Assembly (NCBI GenBank): GCA_035293985.1
Contig: DATGLS010000012.1
Location: forward strand, 198,294 to 262,293
DNA: 64,000 nucleotides
Source: JAVDCA01 sp035293985
GTDB taxonomy: Bacteria > Pseudomonadota > Alphaproteobacteria > Rhizobiales > Xanthobacteraceae
Direction of reading: 5' to 3'
The position numbers and the translations under genes are program-made. The notes under the pieces were generated by a model that was not told where the DNA came from, ran no database searches, and saw only the letters and a program-made list of their open reading frames with translations. Each line of letters opens with the position of its first letter. Positions within the stretch are counted from its first letter, which is position 1. Positions 26,280 through 34,806 of this stretch are shown here, in pieces.

Positions 26280-26564
26280 TCACATGGTCCCATTCTGCCG
26301 GATCTCCCCGATCGTCTTCGGGTCCTTGAGCAGATAGAGCTTGCCGCCGCTGCGGTAGACCATCGCGCCGCTCGGCAGCGCCTGCGCGTGGCTCATCATC
26401 ACCGTGTCGCCGGCGGCGCTCAGCGCCATCTCGTGAAACTTGCCATCGGCGCCGATGAACATCACGTGCCGCTCTTCCGACAGCTGGAAGTCGACCGCCT
26501 GCGCAGCCGTTGCGCCGAGGATGCCGGCAACGCCGACCGCGAGAGCCAATTTCGACAACGACAT
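26280..26564 (-). CDS. small secreted protein of unknown function
   Basis: 94 residues with a signal peptide (MSLSKLALAVGVAGILGATA, cleavage about AQA|VD) and a ribosome-binding site AAGGAG six bases before the ATG at 26564. The mature 70 residues (VDFQLSEERHVMFIGADG...) contain several Met and His but no recognised motif; a metal-related role would be a guess. Flanked by the LysR regulon and another LysR gene, with 200 bp on either side, so it is probably transcribed alone. The last codons fall in a short duplicated CACATGGTCCCA sequence. Confidence 0.7.
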   Translation of the reverse strand: MSLSKLALAVGVAGILGATAAQAVDFQLSEERHVMFIGADGKFHEMALSAAGDTVMMSHAQALPSGAMVYRSGGKLYLLKDPKTIGEIRQNGTM

Positions 26565-26789
26565 GGGAATCTCCTTGTTGGTTATGGCCATCCACCCGGA
26601 TGACCGTGAAGGGTGCGATCTCGAGGGTCTGGTCCGGCCGCGCCTGAATTGCGAACGGCGGGCCGCTTGATGACCGCGTCGGTTCGGTACCAAACCGCGA
26701 TTTCGCCGGGAAATATCGTGTTTCTATCGAGACAATGTCGTACGGCTATGCCGCCTGGGCTGTCGGCGCGAAATCGAGATCGTTCGCCG

Positions 26790-27737
26790 TCAACAACGTC
26801 CGGCGACGTCGTCCGCGGCCGTCGTCTCGCTGGCCCTGCGGGCCGCGATTGCCGGCTGCCCCAGCCATTGCGTCCGCATCGCCTCGCGCACGAAGGCCCC
26901 GACCGCCGGCGAGTGCGGCCGGCCGCGCACCGTGACGAGGTTGACCTCGCGCCAGAACTCGGGATCGACGGCAGGGCGCGCCACGACATCCGAACGGTCG
27001 ACGCAGAACTCCGGCATGAAGCCGAACCCAAGGCCGGCCGCGATCATCGACAGGATCCAGTCGTCCCGCTCGCTGCGGTAGATCATCTTCACGTGCGCGC
27101 CGTGCTCGCGCCAGATCGGTCCCGCATAGCCGTTGAACTCGCAATTGATGCGATTGAGGTAGCATTCGCCGTCGAGCTCGCGGACCGGGATGGCGTTGAG
27201 CCGCGCCAGCCGGTGCTGCGGGTTGACCACGAACATCATCTGCTCGCGGAACAGCGGCATGTAGTGAAGCCGGTCGTCCTTCTGGTCGCCCGCCAGGCAA
27301 TAGACTGCCAGCTCCAGCTCACCCTTGATCAGCTGCTCCTGCAGCAGGCCGGCCCGGGCATCGGCGAGCTGCAGCTCGAGCCCTTGATGGCGCGAGTGGA
27401 CGGCACCGATGAGATCGACGAGATGCCGCGGCGAGACCGTGCACATGATCCCGAGCCTGAGGACGTTGTGCTCGAGGCGGCCGAAATTGCCGGCCAGCTC
27501 CTTGACGCGCTGGCTCTGCTGGTAGACCTCGGTCAGATACGGCAGCACCATGCTGCCGAGCTCGGAGAGGTGCGTGTTCGCGCGCTCACGGTGAAACAGC
27601 GGGCCGCCCAGCTCCTCCTCGAGCTGCTTGATCGCCCGCGTCAGGGATGGCTGGGCGACGTTGCACCGCTCCGCCGCGCGGGTGAAGTTCAGCTCCTGAG
27701 AGACCGCCAGAAAGTAGCGGACCTGGTGCATTTCCAT
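26790..27737 (-). CDS. LysR-family transcriptional regulator
   Basis: 315 residues. Winged helix MEMHQVRYFLAVSQELNFTR, AAERCNVAQPSLTRAIKQLE, HRERANTHLSELG, then effector domain with GLGFGFMPEFCV. It resembles the subgroup that begins MEMHQLRYF. No divergent partner lies beside it: the next gene (GMC oxidoreductase) is in the same orientation 234 bp upstream. Target genes unknown. Confidence 0.9.
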   Translation of the reverse strand: MEMHQVRYFLAVSQELNFTRAAERCNVAQPSLTRAIKQLEEELGGPLFHRERANTHLSELGSMVLPYLTEVYQQSQRVKELAGNFGRLEHNVLRLGIMCTVSPRHLVDLIGAVHSRHQGLELQLADARAGLLQEQLIKGELELAVYCLAGDQKDDRLHYMPLFREQMMFVVNPQHRLARLNAIPVRELDGECYLNRINCEFNGYAGPIWREHGAHVKMIYRSERDDWILSMIAAGLGFGFMPEFCVDRSDVVARPAVDPEFWREVNLVTVRGRPHSPAVGAFVREAMRTQWLGQPAIAARRASETTAADDVAGRC

Positions 27738-27971
27738 GTAGGGCCCTCGTGACGCCGCAGCCGCGTCGCGTTGGCGTCCGCGGCTGCATTGCGACGATAG
27801 TGCTAACCCAACAGCACGCGACGGGAAAGGTCGCGGGGTGGGACGCCATCGAGCTTCTCCGGCTTGCCCTATCCACGCCGCGAGCCGACACCGCGCATTT
27901 CGTCGGCCCGGCGCTTGCCGATGCGGAGCCGGCGCGCCGTCGGTGGGCGCCAGGGCTCCGCGGGCGGGCGC

Positions 27972-29570
27972 TCATGACCGCAGGATGCGCGCGGCCGCAT
28001 GCTCGCCGATCATGAGCGTCGGCGCGTTGGTGTTGGCGGACGTGATGGTCGGCATCACCGAGGCGTCGGCGACCCGCAGACGCGACACGCCGCGCACGCG
28101 CAAATCCGGATCGACGACGCAGGCATCGTCCGATCCCATCCGGCAGGTGCCGCTCGCATGAAATACGGTGCCGCCGTGGCCGCGGACGAAATCGAGTATC
28201 TCCTGATCGGAGCGCACCGATGCGCCCGGCAGCACCTCGCTGTCCCACAGATCGCGAAACGCCGGCTGCGCGTGAATGTCGCGCAGCACCTTGACGCCTT
28301 CGACCGTCGTCTTGCGATCGATGTCCGCCGCCAGATAGTTGGGCGCGATTTCGGGCTGCGCGAACGGATCCGCTGAGCGAATGCGCACATGGCCGGTCGA
28401 TGCCGGGTGGCACTGCCAGAACGACGTCGTGAACCCGGAATAGCGATGCAGCGGCTCGCCAGGCATGTCGACCGATAACGGCATGACGTTGAACTGGATG
28501 TCCGGACGCCCCGGCCCTGCATACCGCGTCATGGCGCCGCCGCCGACCTGGCCGGCGCCGACCGTCAACGGCCCGCGTCCGCGGATGGCCCAATCCAGGG
28601 CCATGGCGACGAGCTTGTGCGGATTGCGCACGTCGTCATTGAGGGATCGCCGCGCCTTGAGGCGCACGATCGAGCGCGCCTGATAGTGATCCTGCAGATT
28701 GGCGCCGACGGCCGGCACATCGGCGACCACCGCTATGCCGAGGCGCCGCAGGTGGGCGGCGTCGCCGATTCCGGACAGCTGCAGCAGCTGGGGCGATTGC
28801 ACCGCGCCCGCCGCCAGCACGACCTCGCGGTCGGCATGGGCGACGCGGCGATCGCCGTTCGCCACGTACTCGACGCCCACCGCGGTGCTGCCGTTGCAAA
28901 TGACGCGCGTCGCGTGGGCACGGGTCAGAATCGTCAAGTTCGCGCGATGCCTGATCGGCCGCAGGAAGGCGGCGGCCGCGCTCGATCGCCAGCGGCGCCC
29001 GATGCTGAGCTGATAGGCGCCGACCCCATAGGTCGTCTCACCATTGAAGTCGCGATTGCGCGGCAGGCCATATTGGACCGCCGCGTCGAGCCAGGCGCGG
29101 CAATACGGGTGGTCGTTGCGCAGATCCGACACGTCGAGCTCGCCCAGGGCGCCGCGCAACTGCGATGGCTCGCCGGCGTGGCGCTCGATCCGCTTGAAGT
29201 GGGGCAAAACGGCGCTCCAGCCCCAGCCGGCCGCCCCGCGCCCCTCCCAGTCGTCGAAGTCCTCGTGCTGGCCGCGAATGAAGATCAGCCCGTTGATCGA
29301 GCTCGATCCGCCGAGGATGCGGCCGCGCGGCCAGGCGATCGCGCGCCCGGCCGTTCCGTCGCAGGCTTGCGTCTCGAAGATGCGCGAAAAGCGCGCGTCG
29401 TAGATGGTGCGGAAATAGCCGACCGGAAGCTTCAGCCAGAAACTCGTGTCGCGCCCGCCGGCCTCGAGCAGCAGGACGCGGCAGGCCGGATCGGCCGAGA
29501 GCCGATTGGCGAGCACGCAGCCGGCCGAGCCGCCGCCGACGACGATGTAGTCGTACCCCTGCGCGCCCAT
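27972..29570 (-). CDS. GMC-family FAD oxidoreductase (choline dehydrogenase-like alcohol dehydrogenase)
   Basis: 532 residues. FAD motif YIVVGGGSAGCVLANRLS, GMC signature 1 GRILGGSSSINGLIFIRG, signature 2 GAVQSPQLLQLSGIG, and the C-terminal catalytic pair in FHASGTCRMG and SANTNAPTLMIGEHAA. Family members oxidise primary alcohols such as choline, polyethylene glycol or other alkanols, passing electrons to the respiratory chain. Divergent from a GntR gene with a shared palindrome between; the GntR, Bug receptor and sulfatase genes next door suggest one locus for a sulfate ester or alcohol. Choline itself is not demonstrated. Confidence 0.9.
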   Translation of the reverse strand: MGAQGYDYIVVGGGSAGCVLANRLSADPACRVLLLEAGGRDTSFWLKLPVGYFRTIYDARFSRIFETQACDGTAGRAIAWPRGRILGGSSSINGLIFIRGQHEDFDDWEGRGAAGWGWSAVLPHFKRIERHAGEPSQLRGALGELDVSDLRNDHPYCRAWLDAAVQYGLPRNRDFNGETTYGVGAYQLSIGRRWRSSAAAAFLRPIRHRANLTILTRAHATRVICNGSTAVGVEYVANGDRRVAHADREVVLAAGAVQSPQLLQLSGIGDAAHLRRLGIAVVADVPAVGANLQDHYQARSIVRLKARRSLNDDVRNPHKLVAMALDWAIRGRGPLTVGAGQVGGGAMTRYAGPGRPDIQFNVMPLSVDMPGEPLHRYSGFTTSFWQCHPASTGHVRIRSADPFAQPEIAPNYLAADIDRKTTVEGVKVLRDIHAQPAFRDLWDSEVLPGASVRSDQEILDFVRGHGGTVFHASGTCRMGSDDACVVDPDLRVRGVSRLRVADASVMPTITSANTNAPTLMIGEHAAARILRS

Positions 29571-29622
29571 TCGGTTGCGGTTCTCCGTCGGTCCCTGTGA
29601 CCAGAAACACCTTGTAGTCCGA

Positions 29623-29642
29623 ACGTCCTATATATAGGATGT
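29623..29642. promoter_or_regulatory. GntR operator candidate between GMC oxidoreductase and gntR
   Basis: A perfect 14-bp palindrome TCCTATATATAGGA (29626-29639), extending to 20 bp with one mismatched pair (ACGTCCTATATATAGGATGT). It lies 53 bp before the GMC start codon and before the preferred gntR start, matching a repressor site for both divergent genes. Confidence 0.65.
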
Positions 29643-29674
29643 TTAGCGCAGGCAAGGTGAAGACGAAGGACGTC

Positions 29675-30412
29675 ATGGCCGAGACCGGGCACCGCATCTT
29701 CGGGTCGACGCCGATCCCGCGCTACGTGCAGCTCGCCGAGCTCTTTCGCCAGCGCATGGACCGCGGCGAGTGGGCGCCGGGCGCGACGCTGCCGTCGATC
29801 GACGAGCTGATGGCGCAGTTCGACGTCGCCCGCGTCACCATACGCCAGGCCATCGGCCTGCTCGCCGATGAAGGCCTGCTGTCGCCGCAGCGCGGGCGCG
29901 GCACGTTCGTCACCGACAAGGCCGGTGCGCGCCGGCAGCTGCGCGTGCAGACCACGCTCGCCGACCTGGTCGAGATGTATCGCGGCGACCGCCCGGACCA
30001 TTCGACGATCGAGGAGTCGACTGCCAGTCCGGTCATCAACGCGGGCGAGGGCATCGGCGCGCCGAAATACTTCCATATGCGCCGCGTGCACGCGCGCGAC
30101 GGCGAACGCTACTGCGTCATCTCGATGTACATCGACTATCGGGTGTTCCGCCGGGCGCCAAGCCGGTTGCGTCGCGAGCTGGTGCTGCCGGTGCTGACCT
30201 CGCTGCCGAGCGTGAAGATCGCGTCGGGCCGCCAGACGCTCACGATCGGGAAGGCCGACGTCGAGACGTCGCGTCTGCTCGGCATCCCGGTGAACGCGCC
30301 GATCGCGGAGGTGCGCCGCGTCCTCTGCGCCGCCGACCGGACGATCATCTATCTCGCCGACGTCAGCTATCGCGGCGACTACATTCACCTGGAAATGGAT
30401 CTGAAGCCGTGA
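29675..30412 (+). CDS. GntR-family regulator, HutC subfamily
   Basis: 245 residues. Winged helix in residues about 10-80 (PRYVQLAELFRQRMDRGEW, LPSIDELMAQFDVARVTIRQ, LLSPQRGRGTFVT), then a UTRA effector domain (VRRVLCAADRTIIYLADVSYR). The ATG at 29675 has GAAGGA five bases upstream; an in-frame ATG at 29639 lies inside the palindromic operator and is less likely. Probably represses itself and the divergent GMC gene; the downstream Bug receptor and sulfatase may be in the same unit. Confidence 0.88.
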   Translation: MAETGHRIFGSTPIPRYVQLAELFRQRMDRGEWAPGATLPSIDELMAQFDVARVTIRQAIGLLADEGLLSPQRGRGTFVTDKAGARRQLRVQTTLADLVEMYRGDRPDHSTIEESTASPVINAGEGIGAPKYFHMRRVHARDGERYCVISMYIDYRVFRRAPSRLRRELVLPVLTSLPSVKIASGRQTLTIGKADVETSRLLGIPVNAPIAEVRRVLCAADRTIIYLADVSYRGDYIHLEMDLKP

Positions 30413-30493
30413 CGGGGAGCCTCATGTGCATGCTCGCGCGGCCGACGGCGACGTGTTTTCCGGCAATGACATGAATCGAATGGGAGCGCCCTC

Positions 30494-31489
30494 ATGAATT
30501 GTCGCAACTTTCCCCATGTCAGGCATCTGCTCACGCGGCACGTCATCGCGATCGTCTGCGCGATGCTGGCCGCAACCGGGGCGGCCAGCGCCCAGTACCC
30601 GAGCCGCGTCATCAAGCTCATCGTCCCATATCCGCCGGCCGGCGTCGTCGACATCACCGGGCGGCTGCTCGCCGAGCGCCTGCAAGGACAGCTGCACGCC
30701 ACCGTGATCGTCGACAATCGGGTCGGCGCCGCGGGGACCATAGGCGCTGGCTTCGTCGCCAGGGCCGCGGCCGATGGATACACCCTGCTTCTCACCGGCG
30801 CCGCAACGCAAACCTTCGCGCCCTCCTTGTCCAAGGTGCTGCCGTACAACCCGCTCACCGATTTCGTGCCGATCACCCAGATCACCGACGGCACGCTGGG
30901 CCTCGTCGTGCCGGTCGAGTCGAGCATCAAGGATCTCGCCGGCTTCGTGACCGCGATGAAAGCGCGGGGCCGGGACAGCAACTACGCCAGCAACGGCTAC
31001 GGCACCTACCCGCATCTCGCGATGGAGCTGCTGAAGCAGTCGACCGGCATCGAGATGACCAACGTGCCGTTTCGCGGCGGCAACGAGGCGATGACGGCGC
31101 TGCTCGGCGGACAGGTGCAAGTGTCGCTCAACCACCTGCCGGTCATTCTTCCGCTGGTCCGGGGCGGGAAGCTTCGTGTGCTGGCGACGTCGGGAATGAA
31201 ACGATCGCCGCTCCTGCCCGACGTGCCGACGCTGAAGGAATCGGGCTACGACGTCGTGGCGTCGGTCTGGTTCGGCTTGTTCGCGCCGGCCGGGACGCCG
31301 CGAAGCATCGTCGAGCAGATCTCGGCCGCGGTCGCGCGTGCCGCGCAAGATCCGGTGCTGAAGAGCAAGCTGTTGGCGCAGGGCGACGAGGTGAGGGCCG
31401 AGGGCCCGGACAAGTTTCTCGCGCTCGAGAAGAGCGAGCTGCAGAAGTGGGCGCCGGTGATCGCCAAGGCCGGCATCGTCTCCAACTGA
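30494..31489 (+). CDS. Bug/TctC-type periplasmic solute receptor
   Basis: 331 residues with a signal peptide ending about GAASA|QYP. Family marks: VIKLIVPYPPAGVVDITGRLL, VIVDNRVGAAGTIGAG, VPFRGGNEAMTALLGGQV, FAPAGTPRSIVEQI. It is 10 bp ahead of the sulfatase gene, so it may bind the sulfated substrate or the acid released from it. No TctAB genes nearby. Confidence 0.88.
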   Translation: MNCRNFPHVRHLLTRHVIAIVCAMLAATGAASAQYPSRVIKLIVPYPPAGVVDITGRLLAERLQGQLHATVIVDNRVGAAGTIGAGFVARAAADGYTLLLTGAATQTFAPSLSKVLPYNPLTDFVPITQITDGTLGLVVPVESSIKDLAGFVTAMKARGRDSNYASNGYGTYPHLAMELLKQSTGIEMTNVPFRGGNEAMTALLGGQVQVSLNHLPVILPLVRGGKLRVLATSGMKRSPLLPDVPTLKESGYDVVASVWFGLFAPAGTPRSIVEQISAAVARAAQDPVLKSKLLAQGDEVRAEGPDKFLALEKSELQKWAPVIAKAGIVSN

Positions 31490-31499
31490 CCCGCCGAGC

Positions 31500-32963
31500 A
31501 TGAGCCTCCCCAACATCATCCTCATCATCACCGACCAGCAGCGCGCCGATACGATCGCGGCGTTGGGTGCCGGTTGGATGCAGACTCCGCATCTCGATCG
31601 GCTGGTGCGGGAAGGGACCGCCTTCACGGAGTGCTTCGTGACCTCGCCGGTGTGCGTCGCCTCGCGCGCGAGCCTCTTCACCGGCAAGTATCCGCACGGC
31701 ACCCAGGTGTTCACCAATTTCCAGCCGTGGGAGCCGACCTGGGTCAAGTCGCTCGCCACGCAAGGCTATCACTGCGTCAGCATCGGCAAGATGCACATCA
31801 ATCCTTACGACGCCGCCGGCGGCTTCCATCAGCGCTTCGTCGTCGAGAACAAGGACCGCCCGCTCTTTCTCGAGGAGCGCGACCGCGCCATCTATGACGA
31901 ATGGGACAAGGCGCTGCACGTGCGCGGGCTGACCAAGCCGTCGCGCTTCAACCGCTACGCCGCCGATCCGGAGGGCTACAAGCAGGCGCTGGGCGCCTTC
32001 GCCTGGCACCTCGACGCCGACATGCATCCGGACAACTTCGTCGGCAACACGGCGTACTGGTGGATCAACGAGCGCAAAAGTCCCGATCCGCTCTTTCTGC
32101 AAATCGGCTTTCCCGGCCCGCACCCACCCTACGATCCGCTGCCCGAATGGCTCGAGCGCTATGCCGACGTCGACATTCCGACGCCCGACGTCACCGACGC
32201 CGAGCTGCAGCGTCAGCCGCGCGCCCAGCGCATGCTGCGCGACAGCATGACGACGTCGAACTTCGACTCGGTCAACTGGCGCACCGACGCCACGCGCGCC
32301 GACCTGCTGCGCCTGCGCCGCCATTACGCCGCCAACGTCTCGATGATCGACGAGCAGGTCGGCCGCATCATGGCGGCGCTCGACGCGCGCGGCTATCTCG
32401 ACGACGCCATCGTGATCTTCACGTCCGACCACGCCGATGCGCTCGGCGACCACGGGCACATCCAGAAGTGGACGATGTACGATTCGGTGCTGCGGGTGCC
32501 GCTCGTCTTGTGGTCGAAGAGCCGGGTGCCGGCCGGCCGGCTCTGCCGCGATCTCGTTCAGCTCATCGACATCGCGCCGACGATTCTCGCTGCCGCCGAG
32601 CTGCCGACCCCGGTCGATTTCGAAGCGCGATCGCTGTGGGGGGCGATCAAGGGCGAGGCGGGCTACCAGCCGCGCGACACCGTCTACGCAGAGGTCGCCC
32701 GCGATCACATCCAGACCGGCGCGAAGTTCGTCATCATGCGCCGCTGCCACGATTGGAAGCTCGTCGTCTACCTCGATGACGACAATGGCGAGCTCTATGA
32801 CCTGCGCAATGACGCCGAGGAGCGCGACAACCTGTGGAACGATCCGGGTGTCCGCGATCGCCGCGACCAGATGGTGGCCGAGACTCTGCGCTGGGCGCTC
32901 AATGGCTTCCTCGATTCCAACCGTCGCCCCGGCCGGACACCACAGAAGGCCATGCCGGTGTAA
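31500..32963 (+). CDS. type I sulfatase/phosphonate monoester hydrolase family enzyme
   Basis: 487 residues, no signal peptide, so cytoplasmic. Metal and active-site segments: IIITDQQRADT, the formylglycine site C52-V-A-S-R56, PHPPYDPLP, FTSDHADALGDHG and KWTMYD. The core motif is C-x-A-x-R in place of the standard C-x-P-x-R; sulfatase modification tolerates Ala at that place in some enzymes. Likely hydrolyses a sulfate or phosphonate ester brought in by the co-transcribed Bug receptor. The GMC alcohol dehydrogenase next door could oxidise the alcohol set free. Substrate unknown. Confidence 0.87.
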   Translation: MSLPNIILIITDQQRADTIAALGAGWMQTPHLDRLVREGTAFTECFVTSPVCVASRASLFTGKYPHGTQVFTNFQPWEPTWVKSLATQGYHCVSIGKMHINPYDAAGGFHQRFVVENKDRPLFLEERDRAIYDEWDKALHVRGLTKPSRFNRYAADPEGYKQALGAFAWHLDADMHPDNFVGNTAYWWINERKSPDPLFLQIGFPGPHPPYDPLPEWLERYADVDIPTPDVTDAELQRQPRAQRMLRDSMTTSNFDSVNWRTDATRADLLRLRRHYAANVSMIDEQVGRIMAALDARGYLDDAIVIFTSDHADALGDHGHIQKWTMYDSVLRVPLVLWSKSRVPAGRLCRDLVQLIDIAPTILAAAELPTPVDFEARSLWGAIKGEAGYQPRDTVYAEVARDHIQTGAKFVIMRRCHDWKLVVYLDDDNGELYDLRNDAEERDNLWNDPGVRDRRDQMVAETLRWALNGFLDSNRRPGRTPQKAMPV

Positions 32964-33020
32964 TCAGCAGCAGATGCGGGCCGGACGAACATTCACCACG
33001 GGCTGTGCAAATCAACCCAT

Positions 33021-34016
33021 CTATCGCCGCAACCTCGTCTTCGGCGAAGATGGCCCAAGCCCCGCATCAAGTCTCATGTCATGCGCCACCATCTCCATTA
33101 GCTTTTCGTCGCTCGAATGCGCGCCTCGGGTGAACCGGCGACTGCCAACGTCGCGAGCTTGATGGAAATGCTTGCGATCAGAACGCGTAGACGCCGCTAT
33201 CGACGCCGCGACGAGTTCGTGCGGCTTGCTGGCTTCTGCGTTTGCTGGCCGGTCGGCCGCCACGACCACGCAGGAGGCCGGCGGGTTATCGACGAACCAA
33301 TTGCCGGCCTTGAACATCCCATCGAGATCGATCGGGCCCTCCGCGGTGATCGTGTCGCGTAGCGGGTTATCGCGGCAGACGGCTTTGGCCGGCGTTGCCT
33401 GGCAATGATTCCATTCCCTGATGCTGTCGATGCCGTAGGGGCAAAAGATGCCATGCCGTCCCGCGATTTCGTACCAGAGCTTTGCCTCCTTCGAGTGAGG
33501 CTCGCCTATTCCACGCATGTCGACGGCAAGCCCATACGCGTGCAGCGAGGCGAATCTGTCCAGGAAACGACCGATGCCGAAGGCGGGGGGGCGGTACGCG
33601 GAAAAGATGCCGGCCGTTGGCAGTCCGGATACTCTTGCCTCGCGGATTGCGCTTGCGAGTCGCGCGGCGAACCAGGGATTCAGGCGTGCGATAGCGGTTT
33701 GCGGCCCTTGGCGTGTCATGGTCGCGCTGGTCCAGGCCGTCTCCTGCAGGTACGACCGATCGTCCGCCTCAATCTGCAACTCACTCAACATGGCGAGAAG
33801 GCCTTGCGGCTTCTCGACGCCGGGCGTCGGGATGTCGCCCCGGCGTGCCTCATCGTCCTTGATGAGCGCAGACCTCGCCGAGAAGTCACCGGCAGTGCAG
33901 ACCCTGTCGCTGATGTGATCGTTGTCCACCTCGCCCTTGCGGGGCGCGTCTTGGGCAAGCACGCGGAGGGGCAGTCCGAAAATCAGGACAATCAGCAAGA
34001 TGAAAGGCTGCCTCAT
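33021..34016 (-). CDS. secreted M15-like (DD-/LD-carboxypeptidase fold) peptidase
   Basis: 331 residues with a signal peptide (FILLIVLIFGLPLRVLAQ). The zinc-site pattern of M15/VanY/hedgehog-like peptidases is visible: S157-L-H159-AYGLAV-D166 and E201-W-N-H204, preceded by FSAYRPP. These enzymes trim peptide stems of peptidoglycan in the periplasm. It lies just before the MurNAc/GlcNAc recovery genes, in opposite orientation. The C-terminal 60 residues after VVVAADRPA are basic and low in similarity to anything recognised. Confidence 0.75.
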   Translation of the reverse strand: MRQPFILLIVLIFGLPLRVLAQDAPRKGEVDNDHISDRVCTAGDFSARSALIKDDEARRGDIPTPGVEKPQGLLAMLSELQIEADDRSYLQETAWTSATMTRQGPQTAIARLNPWFAARLASAIREARVSGLPTAGIFSAYRPPAFGIGRFLDRFASLHAYGLAVDMRGIGEPHSKEAKLWYEIAGRHGIFCPYGIDSIREWNHCQATPAKAVCRDNPLRDTITAEGPIDLDGMFKAGNWFVDNPPASCVVVAADRPANAEASKPHELVAASIAASTRSDRKHFHQARDVGSRRFTRGAHSSDEKLMEMVAHDMRLDAGLGPSSPKTRLRR

Positions 34017-34242
34017 TTCGAGCGTCCGCTCGCTGCCTTAACGGTTGCTGGACGGCGGACGTCGCTGGCGCATGGCGAAAATCCCTCGCGATCGCGGTCG
34101 ATTGGCGCGCGTGTTGCCGACACAACCGGGGGCCGCGGGTTTCGTTCCTTCTGGAACGACCCATCGCGGCAGTGACTTGGCAGCCGAGCCGAGGTCTTCA
34201 GGCGCTGGCCGCGATTGCTCCGGCCGTAATGCGGCCGATACA

Positions 34243-34806
34243 ATGGCCGTGATGCTCCATCTGTTGAGACGCCATCCGGACTCGCAGTGCGTCGCGGCGA
34301 CGCGCATCGAAGTGGACGTTGCGCGACCGCTCCGCGGCAGTCTGGTGGTGTCCTACGTCGTCCACGGCGAGATCAGCCGGTTGCGCTTGCCCGCCGTCAC
34401 CGCCTCGAAACGCAGCGACGAGCTATGGCGGCACACCTGCTTCGAGGCGTTCTTCGGCACGGCTGCGCCGGCGGCCTATTATGAGCTTAATTTCGCGCCC
34501 TCGACCCAATGGGCAGCGTATCAATTCAGCAGCTACCGCGCCGGGATGCGTGTCGCGACGCACGTCCGCCCGCCCATCATCAAGGTGCAATCGACGTCCG
34601 GGTGCTACGCATTGCAAGCCTCGCTGGATTTGGACACCTTCTCCGACCTGCCGCGTGACGTCGGATGGCGGCTCGGCCTCGCGGCAATCACCGAAGACAG
34701 CGACGGCCGCAAGTCGTATTGGGCCTTGGCGCATCCGCCCGGCAAGGCGGATTTCCATCATTCCGATTGCCTTGCGCACGAACTTGCCGGACATCAGGAC
34801 GCATGA
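34243..34806 (+). CDS. DOMON-like domain protein
   Basis: 187 residues, almost wholly a beta-rich DOMON-like fold (RSDELWRHTCFEAFFG, AYYELNFAPSTQWAAYQF, ITEDSDGRKSYWALAHPPGK). The single-domain DOMON-like proteins are thought to bind sugars. The ATG at 34243 is chosen because upstream in-frame sequence overlaps the peptidase gene's promoter side and has no conserved features. It overlaps namZ by ATGA, so it is probably a helper in peptidoglycan sugar use, though it has no signal peptide. Function unproven. Confidence 0.78.
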   Translation: MAVMLHLLRRHPDSQCVAATRIEVDVARPLRGSLVVSYVVHGEISRLRLPAVTASKRSDELWRHTCFEAFFGTAAPAAYYELNFAPSTQWAAYQFSSYRAGMRVATHVRPPIIKVQSTSGCYALQASLDLDTFSDLPRDVGWRLGLAAITEDSDGRKSYWALAHPPGKADFHHSDCLAHELAGHQDA

